DNA of 64,000 bases. Origin: Loktanella sp. S4079. Lineage in GTDB: Bacteria > Pseudomonadota > Alphaproteobacteria > Rhodobacterales > Rhodobacteraceae. Below the pieces are notes generated by a model that was given only the letters and a program-made list of their open reading frames with translations, was not told the origin of the DNA and made no database searches. A program made the position numbers and the translations under genes. Shown piece by piece: positions 8,043-18,727 of the stretch (position 1 is its first letter; the number at the start of each line of letters is the position of its first letter). The stretch is from contig NZ_JXYE01000006.1 in the NCBI RefSeq assembly GCF_000967725.1, forward strand, positions 248,001 through 312,000. Direction: 5' to 3'.

Positions 8043-8630
8043 TTATTTACCTGTACGTGGTCCACCAGTACGCGCGCTGGATGGCGCACGATAAGAGCTG
8101 CGTGGCGTCACATTACGGTTGTTAAAGCTTGATGCAGTAACACCTGCTGCGCGTTGACGGCCAATCAGGTTGCCCATCAAAGCACCCGCGAGGAAACCAG
8201 CGCCAGAAAAGCGCAACCCAGACGAGTTACCCGCAACATCTGTTGCGATCAGACGGTTGTTTGCTTCGTCGATTTCAACAGTGAACACTTTGCCTTCGCC
8301 GCTGTCTTGAACGCGGTTGGCGTTTTCGTCAGCAAAGCCAAGGAAAGTTGCGTCCTCTTGAATAACCAGACCCAAGGTTGTGTCGTAAAAACGTGTTTCT
8401 GTGTTCAGAACGTCTGTGTAGAACGCTGTGAATTCAGCCAGATCTGCGTCGGTTGTTTCCGCAATGTTTTTGTCGTTCAGATAGCCTTGATAAGCGTTCA
8501 GGGCGTATTCTGTCCGATCAAGCACTTGGCCAAGGTCCGCTGTTTGTGTTGAGCTACCACCACCAATGAATGAGTAGATAACATAGCCAACGACGCCGAT
8601 GATCGCGAGACCTTTGATTCTTTCAAGCAT
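8043..8630 (-). CDS. Hypothetical membrane protein with glycine-rich second segment
   Basis: 195 residues from ATG at 8630 (AAGGA upstream; two TTG codons precede it in frame). An N-terminal helix (GLAIIGVVGYVIYSFIGGG) is followed by a soluble acidic region rich in aromatic and charged residues. Then comes a glycine-zipper-like segment, LRFSGAGFLAGALMGNLIG, and a basic Ser/Arg/Gly-rich tail. No known family was recognised. It lies 35 bases after the rhomboid-GNAT gene and has its own strong terminator. The second hydrophobic segment makes it a conceivable substrate or partner of the neighbouring rhomboid, but that is speculation. Confidence 0.7.
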   Translation of the reverse strand: MLERIKGLAIIGVVGYVIYSFIGGGSSTQTADLGQVLDRTEYALNAYQGYLNDKNIAETTDADLAEFTAFYTDVLNTETRFYDTTLGLVIQEDATFLGFADENANRVQDSGEGKVFTVEIDEANNRLIATDVAGNSSGLRFSGAGFLAGALMGNLIGRQRAAGVTASSFNNRNVTPRSSYRAPSSARTGGPRTGK

Positions 8631-8665
8631 CAACAAATTCCTTTTTGCTTACGGAAAATTCATAA

Positions 8666-9958
8666 TTATTGATCGCCTATAGAGCATAACCACCAAACTT
8701 GGTCCAACCCTAATTTGTAATAGTCAGATAACCGCCCACATAGGCGAAAGTTATGTGACTGAAGCGCCTCACTATTGGCATCTGACAGGTCGCTTGGGAT
8801 GGCAAGAACCAGCTGGCGCGCGCCGCGCTCGATGGCCTTATCCTTCGCGAACTCCATTCCGGCCAGCCCCACTGGACTTTCCTCCCACGACAATCCGTAG
8901 ACGTCATCGGTTTCAGGTTCGACCCCGGAACCCGTAATCGACAGCCCTGTGTTTGGGGCGGGCGTTGTATCGCGGATCGCATCAAACTCCGGATTCTCAA
9001 GCCCGTAGACAATTTTGGCCTCAGTTGGGGAATGATAGGCGGGCACCGTTAGCTCAATGCGTGCACCGAATTCGGCGTACATCTTATGCGCGGCGGCATA
9101 GATCTGCTTGCCAAAGTCATCGTAATCACTGGTTGCGATGAACAGCTTGCGAATGCCCATATCCTTGAGCTTCCCAAGTAGGTTGTTCAGCATCTGGCTC
9201 CCCAGTCCGGCGCCAGTTTGATCTTGGCGCAGGTAGGTCCACGAGAGCCACATCACGTCGGGCACCTGTTCGTCCGGGCTATAACCGGTGACGCCCAAAA
9301 CCTCACTTCCCTCGACCAGCACAAACATACCGTCAAAGCCCTCTTGCAAAAACGCCTGCTCCGCCTCGGCGGCATCATCTTCGTCGGTTTGGGCGATGAT
9401 GGGCAGAACTTTGGGCAAATGGATCATCTGCATTGGTTTCAAATGAGGACCCTTTTTCCCAAATAGTGATCCGAACATGGCGTAGCTACCTCCTATGAGA
9501 GCCGAAGTGACATGAGTATAAAGCGCAAGCTGACCCGGCTGTGCCGCTGCTTCAAGAGCGATGATCGCAGCAATCAACGCGATTATTGTCGTGTAATGAC
9601 GCGGGTTTGCATGGGATAACAGAGCAAAAGAAACCAGCCCGTAAGCCGCAGAAGAAATCCCCACAAAGCGATGGTCAACCATAACAAATTGGACCGTGCT
9701 CCCAATGACGATACAGCCTGCGATCAGCGCAAAGGTCTTGTAGGAGCCGACTTTGCGCTCTGTTTCATAGCCCGCAATCAATACCATTACGCAATTGGTT
9801 AGCAGATGCCCCAGATTGCCGTGCTTGAAGGCATTGAGATAGATATCCATCAGCGGAATTGGCGCAACCGGGACCATCGCTGGGCCAAACCGCCAGTACC
9901 CGAACAAGGACAAACCGACCGTCACCAAGGTAATGTATGGAATTTTCCAGCCGGTCAT
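8666..9958 (-). CDS. Rhomboid-family intramembrane protease fused to GNAT acetyltransferase domain
   Basis: 430 residues. Residues 1 to about 165 are a six-helix rhomboid domain with HGNLGHLLTN (His46, His51, Asn55), the nucleophile motif GISSAAYG (Ser102) and the second catalytic residue in YTHVTSALIGG (His149), so the Ser-His dyad is intact. From about 185 to 335 is a GNAT fold with the acetyl-CoA loop QTGAGLGSQMLNNLL and the AAHKMYAEFGA helix; a further 95-residue tail resembles a second partial GNAT unit. It lies six bases downstream of AdoMet decarboxylase. A polyamine or N-terminal acetylation role would fit the context, but the substrate is unknown. The domain combination is unusual. 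Confidence 0.82.
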   Translation of the reverse strand: MTGWKIPYITLVTVGLSLFGYWRFGPAMVPVAPIPLMDIYLNAFKHGNLGHLLTNCVMVLIAGYETERKVGSYKTFALIAGCIVIGSTVQFVMVDHRFVGISSAAYGLVSFALLSHANPRHYTTIIALIAAIIALEAAAQPGQLALYTHVTSALIGGSYAMFGSLFGKKGPHLKPMQMIHLPKVLPIIAQTDEDDAAEAEQAFLQEGFDGMFVLVEGSEVLGVTGYSPDEQVPDVMWLSWTYLRQDQTGAGLGSQMLNNLLGKLKDMGIRKLFIATSDYDDFGKQIYAAAHKMYAEFGARIELTVPAYHSPTEAKIVYGLENPEFDAIRDTTPAPNTGLSITGSGVEPETDDVYGLSWEESPVGLAGMEFAKDKAIERGARQLVLAIPSDLSDANSEALQSHNFRLCGRLSDYYKLGLDQVWWLCSIGDQ

Positions 9959-9964
9959 GAACCA

Positions 9965-10372
9965 CTAGGCAATGCGCGCCTGACGCATCTCAGACGGCTG
10001 TCCCCCAACGCCACGGTCAAGCACACGCAGCGATTCATCGCTTGGTTGGAAATAGTCGCGCAGCACCTTTAGACAGCTTTCCAAATCGGCATCGCCGCAC
10101 ATAAAAATATCAATGGCCGCGTAGCCAAATTCAGGCCACGTGTGGATCGAAATATGAGATTCTGCCAAGAGAGCAACACCCGTAAAACCTGCCCGTTCGC
10201 CAAAATCATGCAGCTTAACATCCAATACGGTAGCATTCGCCGCCTCAGCTGCCGCACGTAAAACCGCCGCCGCTGGGGCACACTCCTCTAACGCAGAGGC
10301 GTCGTAAAATTCGGCAATTGCATGCCGCCCAAGCGCGGTAGTGTTTGCTGCCTGTGGGGCGAAATCATTCAT
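9965..10372 (-). CDS. speD: S-adenosylmethionine decarboxylase proenzyme
   Basis: 135 residues from ATG at 10372 with GGAG upstream; an upstream codon at 10417 is less likely. The self-cleavage site is in LLAESHISIHTWPE: the chain breaks between Glu and Ser, and Ser becomes the pyruvoyl cofactor. The His and the Cys in DIFMCGDAD are also present. The size fits the short bacterial/archaeal class. The enzyme makes decarboxylated AdoMet, the aminopropyl donor used by enzymes such as the one at 6409-7962. It is the first gene of the cassette AdoMetDC - rhomboid/GNAT - membrane protein - aminopropyltransferase. Confidence 0.93.
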   Translation of the reverse strand: MNDFAPQAANTTALGRHAIAEFYDASALEECAPAAAVLRAAAEAANATVLDVKLHDFGERAGFTGVALLAESHISIHTWPEFGYAAIDIFMCGDADLESCLKVLRDYFQPSDESLRVLDRGVGGQPSEMRQARIA

Positions 10373-10494
10373 TGGTGGCTCCGAAAATACGCAAATTCTA
10401 TGCGCTGCAAACCACATGAATTTGCGATCAATTGCAATCTTAAACTGAACCCTGTGGCGAATGCTCAGATCAAGATAGAGCCATAAGGCAACAA

Positions 10495-10515
10495 ATGGGC
10501 CGCAAAGCGGCCCAT
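10495..10515 (-). terminator. Hairpin after the OmpA-family gene
   Basis: ATGGGCCGC-AAA-GCGGCCCAT is a perfect 9-bp stem with a 3-base loop, 20 bases downstream of the OmpA-family stop; the minus-strand tail is TTGTTG, so it is a terminator with a weak T-run. Confidence 0.6.
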
Positions 10516-10535
10516 CTGATTGCTATAGGCCATGC

Positions 10536-11486
10536 TTAAGGGCGTAGGACCAGCGTAACACGACGGTTTTCGGCTTGCCCTTCTTCGGATCGATTAGATG
10601 CAATAGGTGCGACCGGCCCCACCCCAGCGGGTTTTAACCGATCAGCAGATACACCGCGCGCTACCAAAGCATCCGCCACGCTAGCAGCGCGTTGTTCTGA
10701 CAGTTGCAGGTTATAATCATATCTGCCCTGACTATCGGTATGACCAACGACAAAGAACACCTCATCCGGGTTCTCAGCGAGATAGGCTGCAATCGTTTCG
10801 AGGGTCTCGGCGGATTCCGCTGACAAATCGGCTGTATCAAAATCAAAATACACACCTTCAAGGACGACAGTACCCGTATCGGCAATCGCGGCGCGTACGT
10901 CTTCGATTGTGCCAACGCCAATTTTCCCTGTCTCAAGAACCGCGCTGGTCACAATCGACTGAAACACATCACGACGATCACCACCCCCAGTGGCTGATGC
11001 GATAATCTGCACATGCGCCGTCTCGGCACCCTGTGCAACTTTGGCCGTCAGTATCCCAAAGTCTTGGTGAAACTCGATCCGCGGTCCGCCGAACAACAGC
11101 GGATAACGGGCAGCCCGGTTGTAAAAATCGCTGCCAGTCCCACCACATTCCGTAGGGTTCGTACAGTAAACGATGATCTCAGCATCAAGCGCGTCAAGCG
11201 CGGCCTTGTAATTCGCAATCACTTGAAAAGCCGAAAGGCCCTCGTCTTCGATCCGATATTCAATATTGCTGACATTGCCGACAACGTCGATCAGGGCAAA
11301 TTCACCATCCGCCATAACCGATCCGATCATCTGCGCCTGATCAAAATCGGCGGCGTTAAAGTCTTCGATGTGGAAACCGGGGTAACGCGATAACAATGGA
11401 TGATCTTGCGACCCTTCCGCATCTTCTTGCGCGGCCAACGGCGTTGCAAGGCACAAAAACGCTGCAAGTCGAACAATATTCTTCAC
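10536..11486 (-). CDS. OmpA-family outer-membrane/periplasmic protein
   Basis: 316 residues from GTG at 11486 with AAGGA eight bases upstream. A Sec signal peptide ends near LAAQ (residue 20). Residues about 210-316 form an OmpA-type peptidoglycan-binding domain with GVYFDFDTADLS, VVGHTDSQGRYDYNLQLSEQRA and NRRVTLVLRP. The middle (about 30-190) resembles periplasmic domains found before OmpA modules in proteobacteria but was not assigned. It likely tethers the outer envelope to peptidoglycan. It is a single gene, with a hairpin terminator behind it and the LysR gene ending 124 bases upstream. Confidence 0.88.
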   Translation of the reverse strand: MKNIVRLAAFLCLATPLAAQEDAEGSQDHPLLSRYPGFHIEDFNAADFDQAQMIGSVMADGEFALIDVVGNVSNIEYRIEDEGLSAFQVIANYKAALDALDAEIIVYCTNPTECGGTGSDFYNRAARYPLLFGGPRIEFHQDFGILTAKVAQGAETAHVQIIASATGGGDRRDVFQSIVTSAVLETGKIGVGTIEDVRAAIADTGTVVLEGVYFDFDTADLSAESAETLETIAAYLAENPDEVFFVVGHTDSQGRYDYNLQLSEQRAASVADALVARGVSADRLKPAGVGPVAPIASNRSEEGQAENRRVTLVLRP

Positions 11487-11610
11487 GGCTTAAATCCTTT
11501 TATTTGCAGAGAAATTGGTAAGCATCCTCGCACTCGATTAAAGTCACTTACGTTACGTAAGCAACGGGGAAAATTTCTAGAAATTTTCCTCTCGGCACGG
11601 TTTCGCGCAA

Positions 11611-12501
11611 TTACACGTGGGGCTGGCCTTGATGCGCAATGAGCCAATCACAAAAGATGCGCGCCTGCGGCGGTGCGCCTGCATGCAGCTTGAGATAATA
11701 TGGAAAGGGTGATGTCACATCCTCTTGGACCAGCGGCACAAGCCGCCCCGACCTTAGCAGCGGACGCACGAGGTTTTGCCAGCCAAGCACCGCCCCGGCG
11801 CCATCTTGGGCAAGCTGGATCGCAATCATATAGCTATTTACGTTAATCTGTCGCCCAGATTGCTTTGGGTGATCCAGCGCTGCAAACCAATCCTCCCACC
11901 CTGTCCACTCGCCTTCGGAGACAAAGTGGATCAGTGGTGCCGCACGCAACGCATCTAGCCCATCAATGGCGTGATTGCGCGCAAATTCCGGCGCACCAAG
12001 CGCGACAATACGATCCCAAAAGAGCGGATAGCATTCGCTATCGTCATCCGGCATTTCCCCGTAGTTCAGGCTGATATCGACCTGTTCTGTACCTGGGCCA
12101 ACGTCGCTTACTGACTGCGAGACCACAATTTCCGGGTGCTCCTTCCAAAAGTCGGTGATCAATGGTGTCAGCCAAAAGGCGCTCATGGCCGTGGTCAACC
12201 CAACAACCACATCGTCACGATCCGACCGCATGCGCACGTCTTTGACCGTGTCTGACACTCCCGACAGCGCCTTTTGCACCGCAACAAATAAATAGGCCCC
12301 GATTTCGGTCAGATCTACACCGCGATGCCCGCGTTCAAACAACTGCCGATCCAGATCAGCTTCGAGATTTCTAATCTGGTGGCTCACTGCGGTTGGCGTG
12401 ACATTCAGTTCGCTCGCTGCCTGTTTAAAGCTCAGATGTCGCGCGGCTGCCTCAAAACACAGCAGAGCGCTCATCGAGGGTAGATCATAGGGACGGGCCA
12501 T
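11611..12501 (-). CDS. LysR-family transcriptional regulator, GcvA-like
   Basis: 296 residues. The N-terminal helix-turn-helix is typical of LysR proteins of the GcvA type (LCFEAAARHLSFKQAASELN, TPTAVSHQIRNLE), followed by the periplasmic-binding-like effector domain. It is divergent from the Rieske monooxygenase gene with a 140-bp shared promoter region that contains a perfect inverted repeat. By arrangement it is the likely activator of the Rieske/reductase operon, responding to the substrate or a product. The effector is not deducible. Confidence 0.9.
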   Translation of the reverse strand: MARPYDLPSMSALLCFEAAARHLSFKQAASELNVTPTAVSHQIRNLEADLDRQLFERGHRGVDLTEIGAYLFVAVQKALSGVSDTVKDVRMRSDRDDVVVGLTTAMSAFWLTPLITDFWKEHPEIVVSQSVSDVGPGTEQVDISLNYGEMPDDDSECYPLFWDRIVALGAPEFARNHAIDGLDALRAAPLIHFVSEGEWTGWEDWFAALDHPKQSGRQINVNSYMIAIQLAQDGAGAVLGWQNLVRPLLRSGRLVPLVQEDVTSPFPYYLKLHAGAPPQARIFCDWLIAHQGQPHV

Positions 12502-12540
12502 TCTGTCGCCTTTAGAAATAGAGATGTCGGAAACGTGCTA

Positions 12541-12554
12541 AGATGATTTCATCT
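12541..12554. promoter_or_regulatory. Inverted repeat, candidate LysR binding site
   Basis: AGATGA-TT-TCATCT is a perfect 6-2-6 inverted repeat 39 bases before the LysR start and 87 bases before the Rieske gene start. Its place in the divergent promoter region fits a LysR recognition site. Confidence 0.5.
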
Positions 12555-12611
12555 CATCTCACGTGAATATTTATACCATTGAAAACACATAAAATCGGCT
12601 TTGAATAGTGA

Positions 12612-13870
<1,259 letters not shown>

Positions 13871-13871
<1 letters not shown>

Positions 13872-14938
13872 TGCAATATATTGACCAGCCGACCCTCGCG
13901 TTTTGGACGGACGCGGAACCCTTGGAATGTGTTTCTTTCTTGCCCGAAACGCCCAATACGGTGACTTTCACGTTTCAGGCCCCTTCGGGCGCGTTATTTC
14001 GCTTTGATCCGGGGCAATTCCTGACGCTCGAACTGCCCGTGGCGGGCGGGCCGCTGCATCGGACCTACACAATTTCATCCTCGCCTTCTCGACCGATGTC
14101 CTTGTCTGTTACCGTGAAAGCGCAGGAAAATTCGATTGGCACGCGCTGGATGCTTGATAACTTGCGACCGGGCATGCGGATCAAAGCGATCGGTGCCGCT
14201 GGCGACTTTACGTATCTGAAAACACGGGCCAGCAAGTTTCTGTTTATCTCTGCCGGGTCGGGCATTACCCCAATGATGTCGATGACCACACATATATATG
14301 ACCGTGGCAGCCACCCCGATATCGTCTTTGTAAATTGTGCCAAACGCCCGTCCGAGATTATTTTTCGCGAGCGGTTAGAGCATATGGCGTCGCGGACTTC
14401 CGGGATTGAGCTGGCGTGGATCGTCGAAGGCACAGACAAATATCAACCCTGGACCGGGTATAAGGGCGTCTTGAACCAACTGATGCTTGGGCTTGTCGCA
14501 CCCGATTACCTTGACCGCGAGGTATTTTGTTGCGGGCCTGAGCCCTTCATGCAAGCCGTCCGCGAAGCCTTGGCCGGGCTGGGCTTTGACATGGCGCGCT
14601 ATCATCAAGAAAGCTTTGGCGCACCGATACCCACCCAAACGGCCCCACCCGAGGATGATTTACCTGATGAAACCGCGACAGCAGAGGTCTATTTTGCAGG
14701 CTCTGATGTTACGGCCAGTTGTTCAGAGACCGACACAATCATGTCGGTCGCCAAGGCATCGGGCGTCAGTATTGCGGCGGGCTGCACCTTTGGGATCTGT
14801 GGCACCTGCAAGCTGCGCAAAACCGCAGGCGAGGTCCATATGGTCCACAATGGCGGGATCACCGAGGATGAAATCGCCGAAGGATATATCCTTGCTTGCT
14901 GTTCCAACCCCAAAGGGCAGGTCACTGTAGAGCTATAA
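13871..14938 (+). CDS. Ferredoxin reductase subunit of Rieske demethylase (GbcB-like)
   Basis: 355 residues in the order FAD domain (HRTYTISSSP), NAD domain (FISAGSGITPMMSM and VFCCGPEPFM) and C-terminal plant-type [2Fe-2S] ferredoxin (GCTFGICGTCKLRK, distal Cys in ACCSNP). It passes electrons from NAD(P)H to the Rieske subunit. The start codon shares one base with the alpha-subunit stop, so the two are translationally coupled. Domain order and length match GbcB and carnitine/stachydrine demethylase reductases. It is cytoplasmic. Confidence 0.87.
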
Positions 14939-14945
14939 AATATCT

Positions 14946-14970
14946 CGGGCGCGCAAATGTCGCGCGCCCG
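14946..14970. terminator. Hairpin between convergent reductase and 5-oxoprolinase genes
   Basis: CGGGCGCGC (14946-14954) pairs with GCGCGCCCG (14962-14970) in a perfect 9-bp GC stem. On the minus strand it is followed by AGATATTTTATAG, so it most likely ends the 5-oxoprolinase transcript and may also act on the plus strand. Confidence 0.7.
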
Positions 14971-14983
14971 TGACTAAGCGATC

Positions 14984-17900
14984 CTATTCAGCCGCTTGAT
15001 CAAGCACCTGCCCCACGGCGCCGTAACCGCCGCCGCCCGGTGTTTTCATCACGAACACATCGCCCGGATTCATTTCGCGGCGGTCATTACCGTAAAGTGG
15101 TTCGATTTGACCGTCGGCGCGCCGCACACTGTTTTCGCCCGGCTGCCCCGCACCACCACCTTCGACACCAAAGGCTTGGGTTTTGCGGTGGCTGGACAAG
15201 ACCGTCACAGTCATAGGTGACAGGAACTCCAATTCGCGGACAATACCGTCACCACCCTGATACATGCCCGCACCCCCAGACCCATGTCGGATGGCAAAGC
15301 GGCGCACACGCACAGGGAACCGCGTTTCCAAAACCTCTGGGTCGGTCATCCGCGTGTTCGTCATGTGGCTATGCACAGCCGCGCATCCGTCAAACGCAGG
15401 CCCCGCGCCAGTACCGCCGCAGATCGTTTCATAGTTCTGCAGAACCTCATCGCCGTAGACAAAGTTATTCATCGTCCCCTGACTGCCCGCGATGACACCC
15501 AACGCGCCATAGAGCGCGTCCGCGATGCTTTGGCTCACCTCGGTATTCCCCGAAATCACGGCCGCAGGATAATTCGGGTTAATAAAGCTGCCTTTGGGGG
15601 CGACGATGTTGATCGGTTTCAGGCACCCTTCGTTCATCGGAATGTCAGCACCGACCAAGGTCCGAAAGACGTAAAGAACCACCGCGTGACAAATCGCCAT
15701 TGGCGCATTGTAGTTGTATTCGTCTTGTTCTGAGGTTCCGGTGAAATCAATCGTCGCACTGCGGTTCTCATGATCAACGGAAATGCCCACCTCGATTTTC
15801 GCCCCGCTATCAAGCGGATAACTAAACTGGCTGTCGTCCAGCACATCAATCACACGACGCACAGATTCTTCTGCGTTGTCTTGCACGTGCCGCATATAGG
15901 ACTGCACGACTTCGGTCCCGAATTGATCAATCGCCTTGTGCAGTTCGGCCGCGCCTGTCGCGTTTGCCGCAATCTGTGCCGTTAGATCGCCCATGTTGTG
16001 ATCAATATTCCGACAAGGGAAAGGCCCCGAACCCAATAGTGCGCGCGCGGCGGCCTCTTGCAATTGCCCTGCTGAAACCAGCTTAAAGCTTTTGATCAGA
16101 ATGCCTTCCTCATCAATGTGGCGGCTGTCTGGCGGTGCCGAACCCGGTGTTTTGCCACCGATGTCTGCGTGGTGCCCGCGTGATGCGACCAGAAAATCAA
16201 TCTTGGTGCCGCTTTGGTCAAAAACCGGCGTGATCACTGTGACATCCGGCAAATGGGTGCCACCGTTAAACGGATCATTCATCATGAACACATCACCCGG
16301 AGCAATTTGACCGTCATTCTGCGCCAAGATGGCCTTTACGCTTGCGCTCATAGAGCCAAGGTGCACGGGCACATGCGGCGCATTTGCAACCAAGTCGCCT
16401 GCGGCATCAAAGATCGCGCATGAAAAATCTAGCCGCTCGCGGATATTTACCGACACGGCGGTTTTTGCCAGTGTCGCGCCCATTTGCTCGGCGATGGACA
16501 TAAACAGGTTGTTGAACACTTCGAGCATAATCGGATCGACAGAGGTGCCTATCGCCTCTTTGCGGCTGAGCGGCACGACGCGGCGCAACACAAGCGCACC
16601 ACCATCCAGACAATTCGCCTGCCAACCGTCTTCTAGAACGGTTGTACCCGTTGGTTCATTGATCACCGCTGGCCCTGTTATCACGGCACCGACGCCCATC
16701 TTTGTGCGATCATGGGTCGGTACGGTCCGCAATTCTTGGGCGGCCCACATCATCGTTGTGCCATGCGCGCTATCTTGGGTTGCTGCATTTGGCAACGCAG
16801 CCCGTGCCCCGGATGCGCCAACCGCCTCGACCGAGATCATCTCGGCAATAATATCATCGCCATCAGGCCGGAAACCAAATTCGGTTTCGAATGCGGCTCG
16901 GAAATCCTCGATCATCTGTTCGGGCGCGGCAAGCCGCACAGGCAACGTCGTCTGTGACGTCGCAATCCGCAGGTAGACCTTTTGATGCACCATGATCTGA
17001 TCGGCGGGCACCCCTTGGGCGGTGACTTCGGCGATCGCATCGGTGCTGAGCATCTCACCCGCCGCAGCAATCCCAGCGCGATCACTGACGGGCAGCGAAA
17101 GCTGTTTTTCACGCATCGCAACGATGTCGGCCAACCCCATACCAAGTGCAGACAACACCCCGGCAAAAGGGTGCAAATAGACCGAAGTCATCCCAAGCGC
17201 ATCGGCAACCAGACAGGCATGCTGACCACCTGCCCCGCCAAAACAATTCAATGTGTAGCGCGTCACATCATACCCGCGTGCAACACTGATTTCTTTGATC
17301 GCATTGGCCATACTATCGACCGCAATGCGCAAGAACCCTTCGGCCAATTTCTCGACCTGCATGGGTGCTTCACCCGTCTGGGCTGCGATCTCTTGGGCGA
17401 GCGCAGCAAACATTTCGCGCGGACGCTCTGCGTCAAGTGGCTCGTCGCTGTTCGGCCCAAAGACGCTTGGGAAATTCTCAGGCTGAAGCTTGCCCAGTAC
17501 AACATTGCAATCCGTCACTGTCAGCGGCCCACCACGGCGGTAGGATGCTGGGCCCGGATCAGCGCCCGCGCTCTCTGGTCCAACTTGCAAGCGCCCATCA
17601 CGGAACGACAAAATGGACCCGCCGCCAGCAGCAACAGTATGAATATTCATCATCGGTGCGCGCATCCGCACGCCTGCAACCTCTGTTTCAAAGCTACGTT
17701 CAAAATCGCCAGCGTAGTGGCACACATCGGTCGAGGTGCCGCCCATGTCGAAACCGATCAACTTGTCAAAGCCATCTTGGCAGGCAGTACTGACCATGCC
17801 GACAACACCACCCGCTGGGCCAGACAAGATCGCGTCGCGACCATTAAACAAATCCGCATCCGTCAAGCCGCCGTTTGATTGCATGAACATCAGCCGATCA

Positions 17901-18616
17901 ACCGACCCTGCGCCCAATGCATCACGCACTTGATTTACGTACCTCTTGAGGATCGGCGTCAAATAAGCATCCGCCACAGTCGTATCCCCGCGTGAAACCA
18001 GTTTAATCAGCGGGCTTGCTTCGTGGCTAAGCGATACTTGGGTAAAGCCCTGCTGCCGGGCCATATCTCCGAGCATTTTTTCATGCGCCGGATTGCGGTA
18101 GCTGTGCAGCAAAGCAATCGCAATTGATCGATACCCCTGCCCATACGCACGGCAAAGCGCCTCGCGTGCTTTTTTCAGATCAAGCGGCTGGACGACTTCG
18201 CCATCCGCACCAAGCCTTTCGTCGATTTCTACCGCGTCCTTATAGAGCAGGTCAGGCAACTGAATATCTAACGCAAAGAGATCCGGGCGGTTCTGGTAGC
18301 CGATTCGCAAAAGATCCCCAAAGCCTTGGGTGATAAACAAAACCGTATCGTCGCCCTTGCGTTCCAACAGCGCATTTGTCGCCACTGTGGTGCCCATTTT
18401 TACGGCACCAATCGTGTTTTGTGGAATGTCTTGGCCAGCTTTCAGGCCCAGCATTTCACGTATACCTTGCACAGCCGCATCTTTGTAAGACTCTGGTTTT
18501 TCAGAAAGAATCTTGTGTGACAGCAAGGCCCCATCGGGCGACCGCGCGACAATATCGGTAAAGGTGCCACCCCGGTCGATCCAGAAATCCCATTTCGCAT
18601 CTGCGCGCGCTGTCAT
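14984..18616 (-). CDS. 5-oxoprolinase / hydantoinase A+B fusion, ATP-dependent
   Basis: 1210 residues from ATG at 18616 (AAGGAG seven bases upstream), the full length of OPLAH-type 5-oxoprolinases. The HyuA half has the ATP-binding motifs [12 protein letters not shown] and [16 protein letters not shown]; the HyuB half begins near [20 protein letters not shown] and includes [11 protein letters not shown] and [14 protein letters not shown]. The enzyme hydrolyses 5-oxoproline (pyroglutamate) to glutamate with ATP, though relatives act on N-methylhydantoin or other lactams. The gene is divergent from a TRAP transporter, which probably imports its substrate. The single long frame is intact. Confidence 0.9.
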   Translation of the reverse strand: MTARADAKWDFWIDRGGTFTDIVARSPDGALLSHKILSEKPESYKDAAVQGIREMLGLKAGQDIPQNTIGAVKMGTTVATNALLERKGDDTVLFITQGFGDLLRIGYQNRPDLFALDIQLPDLLYKDAVEIDERLGADGEVVQPLDLKKAREALCRAYGQGYRSIAIALLHSYRNPAHEKMLGDMARQQGFTQVSLSHEASPLIKLVSRGDTTVADAYLTPILKRYVNQVRDALGAGSVDRLMFMQSNGGLTDADLFNGRDAILSGPAGGVVGMVSTACQDGFDKLIGFDMGGTSTDVCHYAGDFERSFETEVAGVRMRAPMMNIHTVAAGGGSILSFRDGRLQVGPESAGADPGPASYRRGGPLTVTDCNVVLGKLQPENFPSVFGPNSDEPLDAERPREMFAALAQEIAAQTGEAPMQVEKLAEGFLRIAVDSMANAIKEISVARGYDVTRYTLNCFGGAGGQHACLVADALGMTSVYLHPFAGVLSALGMGLADIVAMREKQLSLPVSDRAGIAAAGEMLSTDAIAEVTAQGVPADQIMVHQKVYLRIATSQTTLPVRLAAPEQMIEDFRAAFETEFGFRPDGDDIIAEMISVEAVGASGARAALPNAATQDSAHGTTMMWAAQELRTVPTHDRTKMGVGAVITGPAVINEPTGTTVLEDGWQANCLDGGALVLRRVVPLSRKEAIGTSVDPIMLEVFNNLFMSIAEQMGATLAKTAVSVNIRERLDFSCAIFDAAGDLVANAPHVPVHLGSMSASVKAILAQNDGQIAPGDVFMMNDPFNGGTHLPDVTVITPVFDQSGTKIDFLVASRGHHADIGGKTPGSAPPDSRHIDEEGILIKSFKLVSAGQLQEAAARALLGSGPFPCRNIDHNMGDLTAQIAANATGAAELHKAIDQFGTEVVQSYMRHVQDNAEESVRRVIDVLDDSQFSYPLDSGAKIEVGISVDHENRSATIDFTGTSEQDEYNYNAPMAICHAVVLYVFRTLVGADIPMNEGCLKPINIVAPKGSFINPNYPAAVISGNTEVSQSIADALYGALGVIAGSQGTMNNFVYGDEVLQNYETICGGTGAGPAFDGCAAVHSHMTNTRMTDPEVLETRFPVRVRRFAIRHGSGGAGMYQGGDGIVRELEFLSPMTVTVLSSHRKTQAFGVEGGGAGQPGENSVRRADGQIEPLYGNDRREMNPGDVFVMKTPGGGGYGAVGQVLDQAAE

Positions 18617-18660
18617 CTTCTGCTCCTTTGCATAAAGTTGTTGCTTTCTTTGCAATACGC

Positions 18661-18673
18661 TGACAAATTGTCA
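18661..18673. promoter_or_regulatory. Palindrome in the divergent oxoprolinase/TRAP promoter
   Basis: TGACAA-A-TTGTCA is a perfect 6-1-6 palindrome in the 111-bp gap between the two divergent genes, 45 bases from the oxoprolinase start and 55 from dctP. It is a likely operator acting on both promoters; the regulator may be the MarR-type protein encoded after the TRAP genes. Confidence 0.5.
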
Positions 18674-18727
18674 ACGTTGTATTTGGTTATGCTAAGAACT
18701 GAATGCTGACCAACAGAGGAGTAACCG

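Noticed and set aside
6409..10372. Assigning the speD/aminopropyltransferase cassette as the siderophore backbone supplier
   Set aside because: It lies about 16 kb from the siderophore locus, while a complete spermidine operon is directly adjacent to it; the cassette's extra membrane and protease genes suggest another role.
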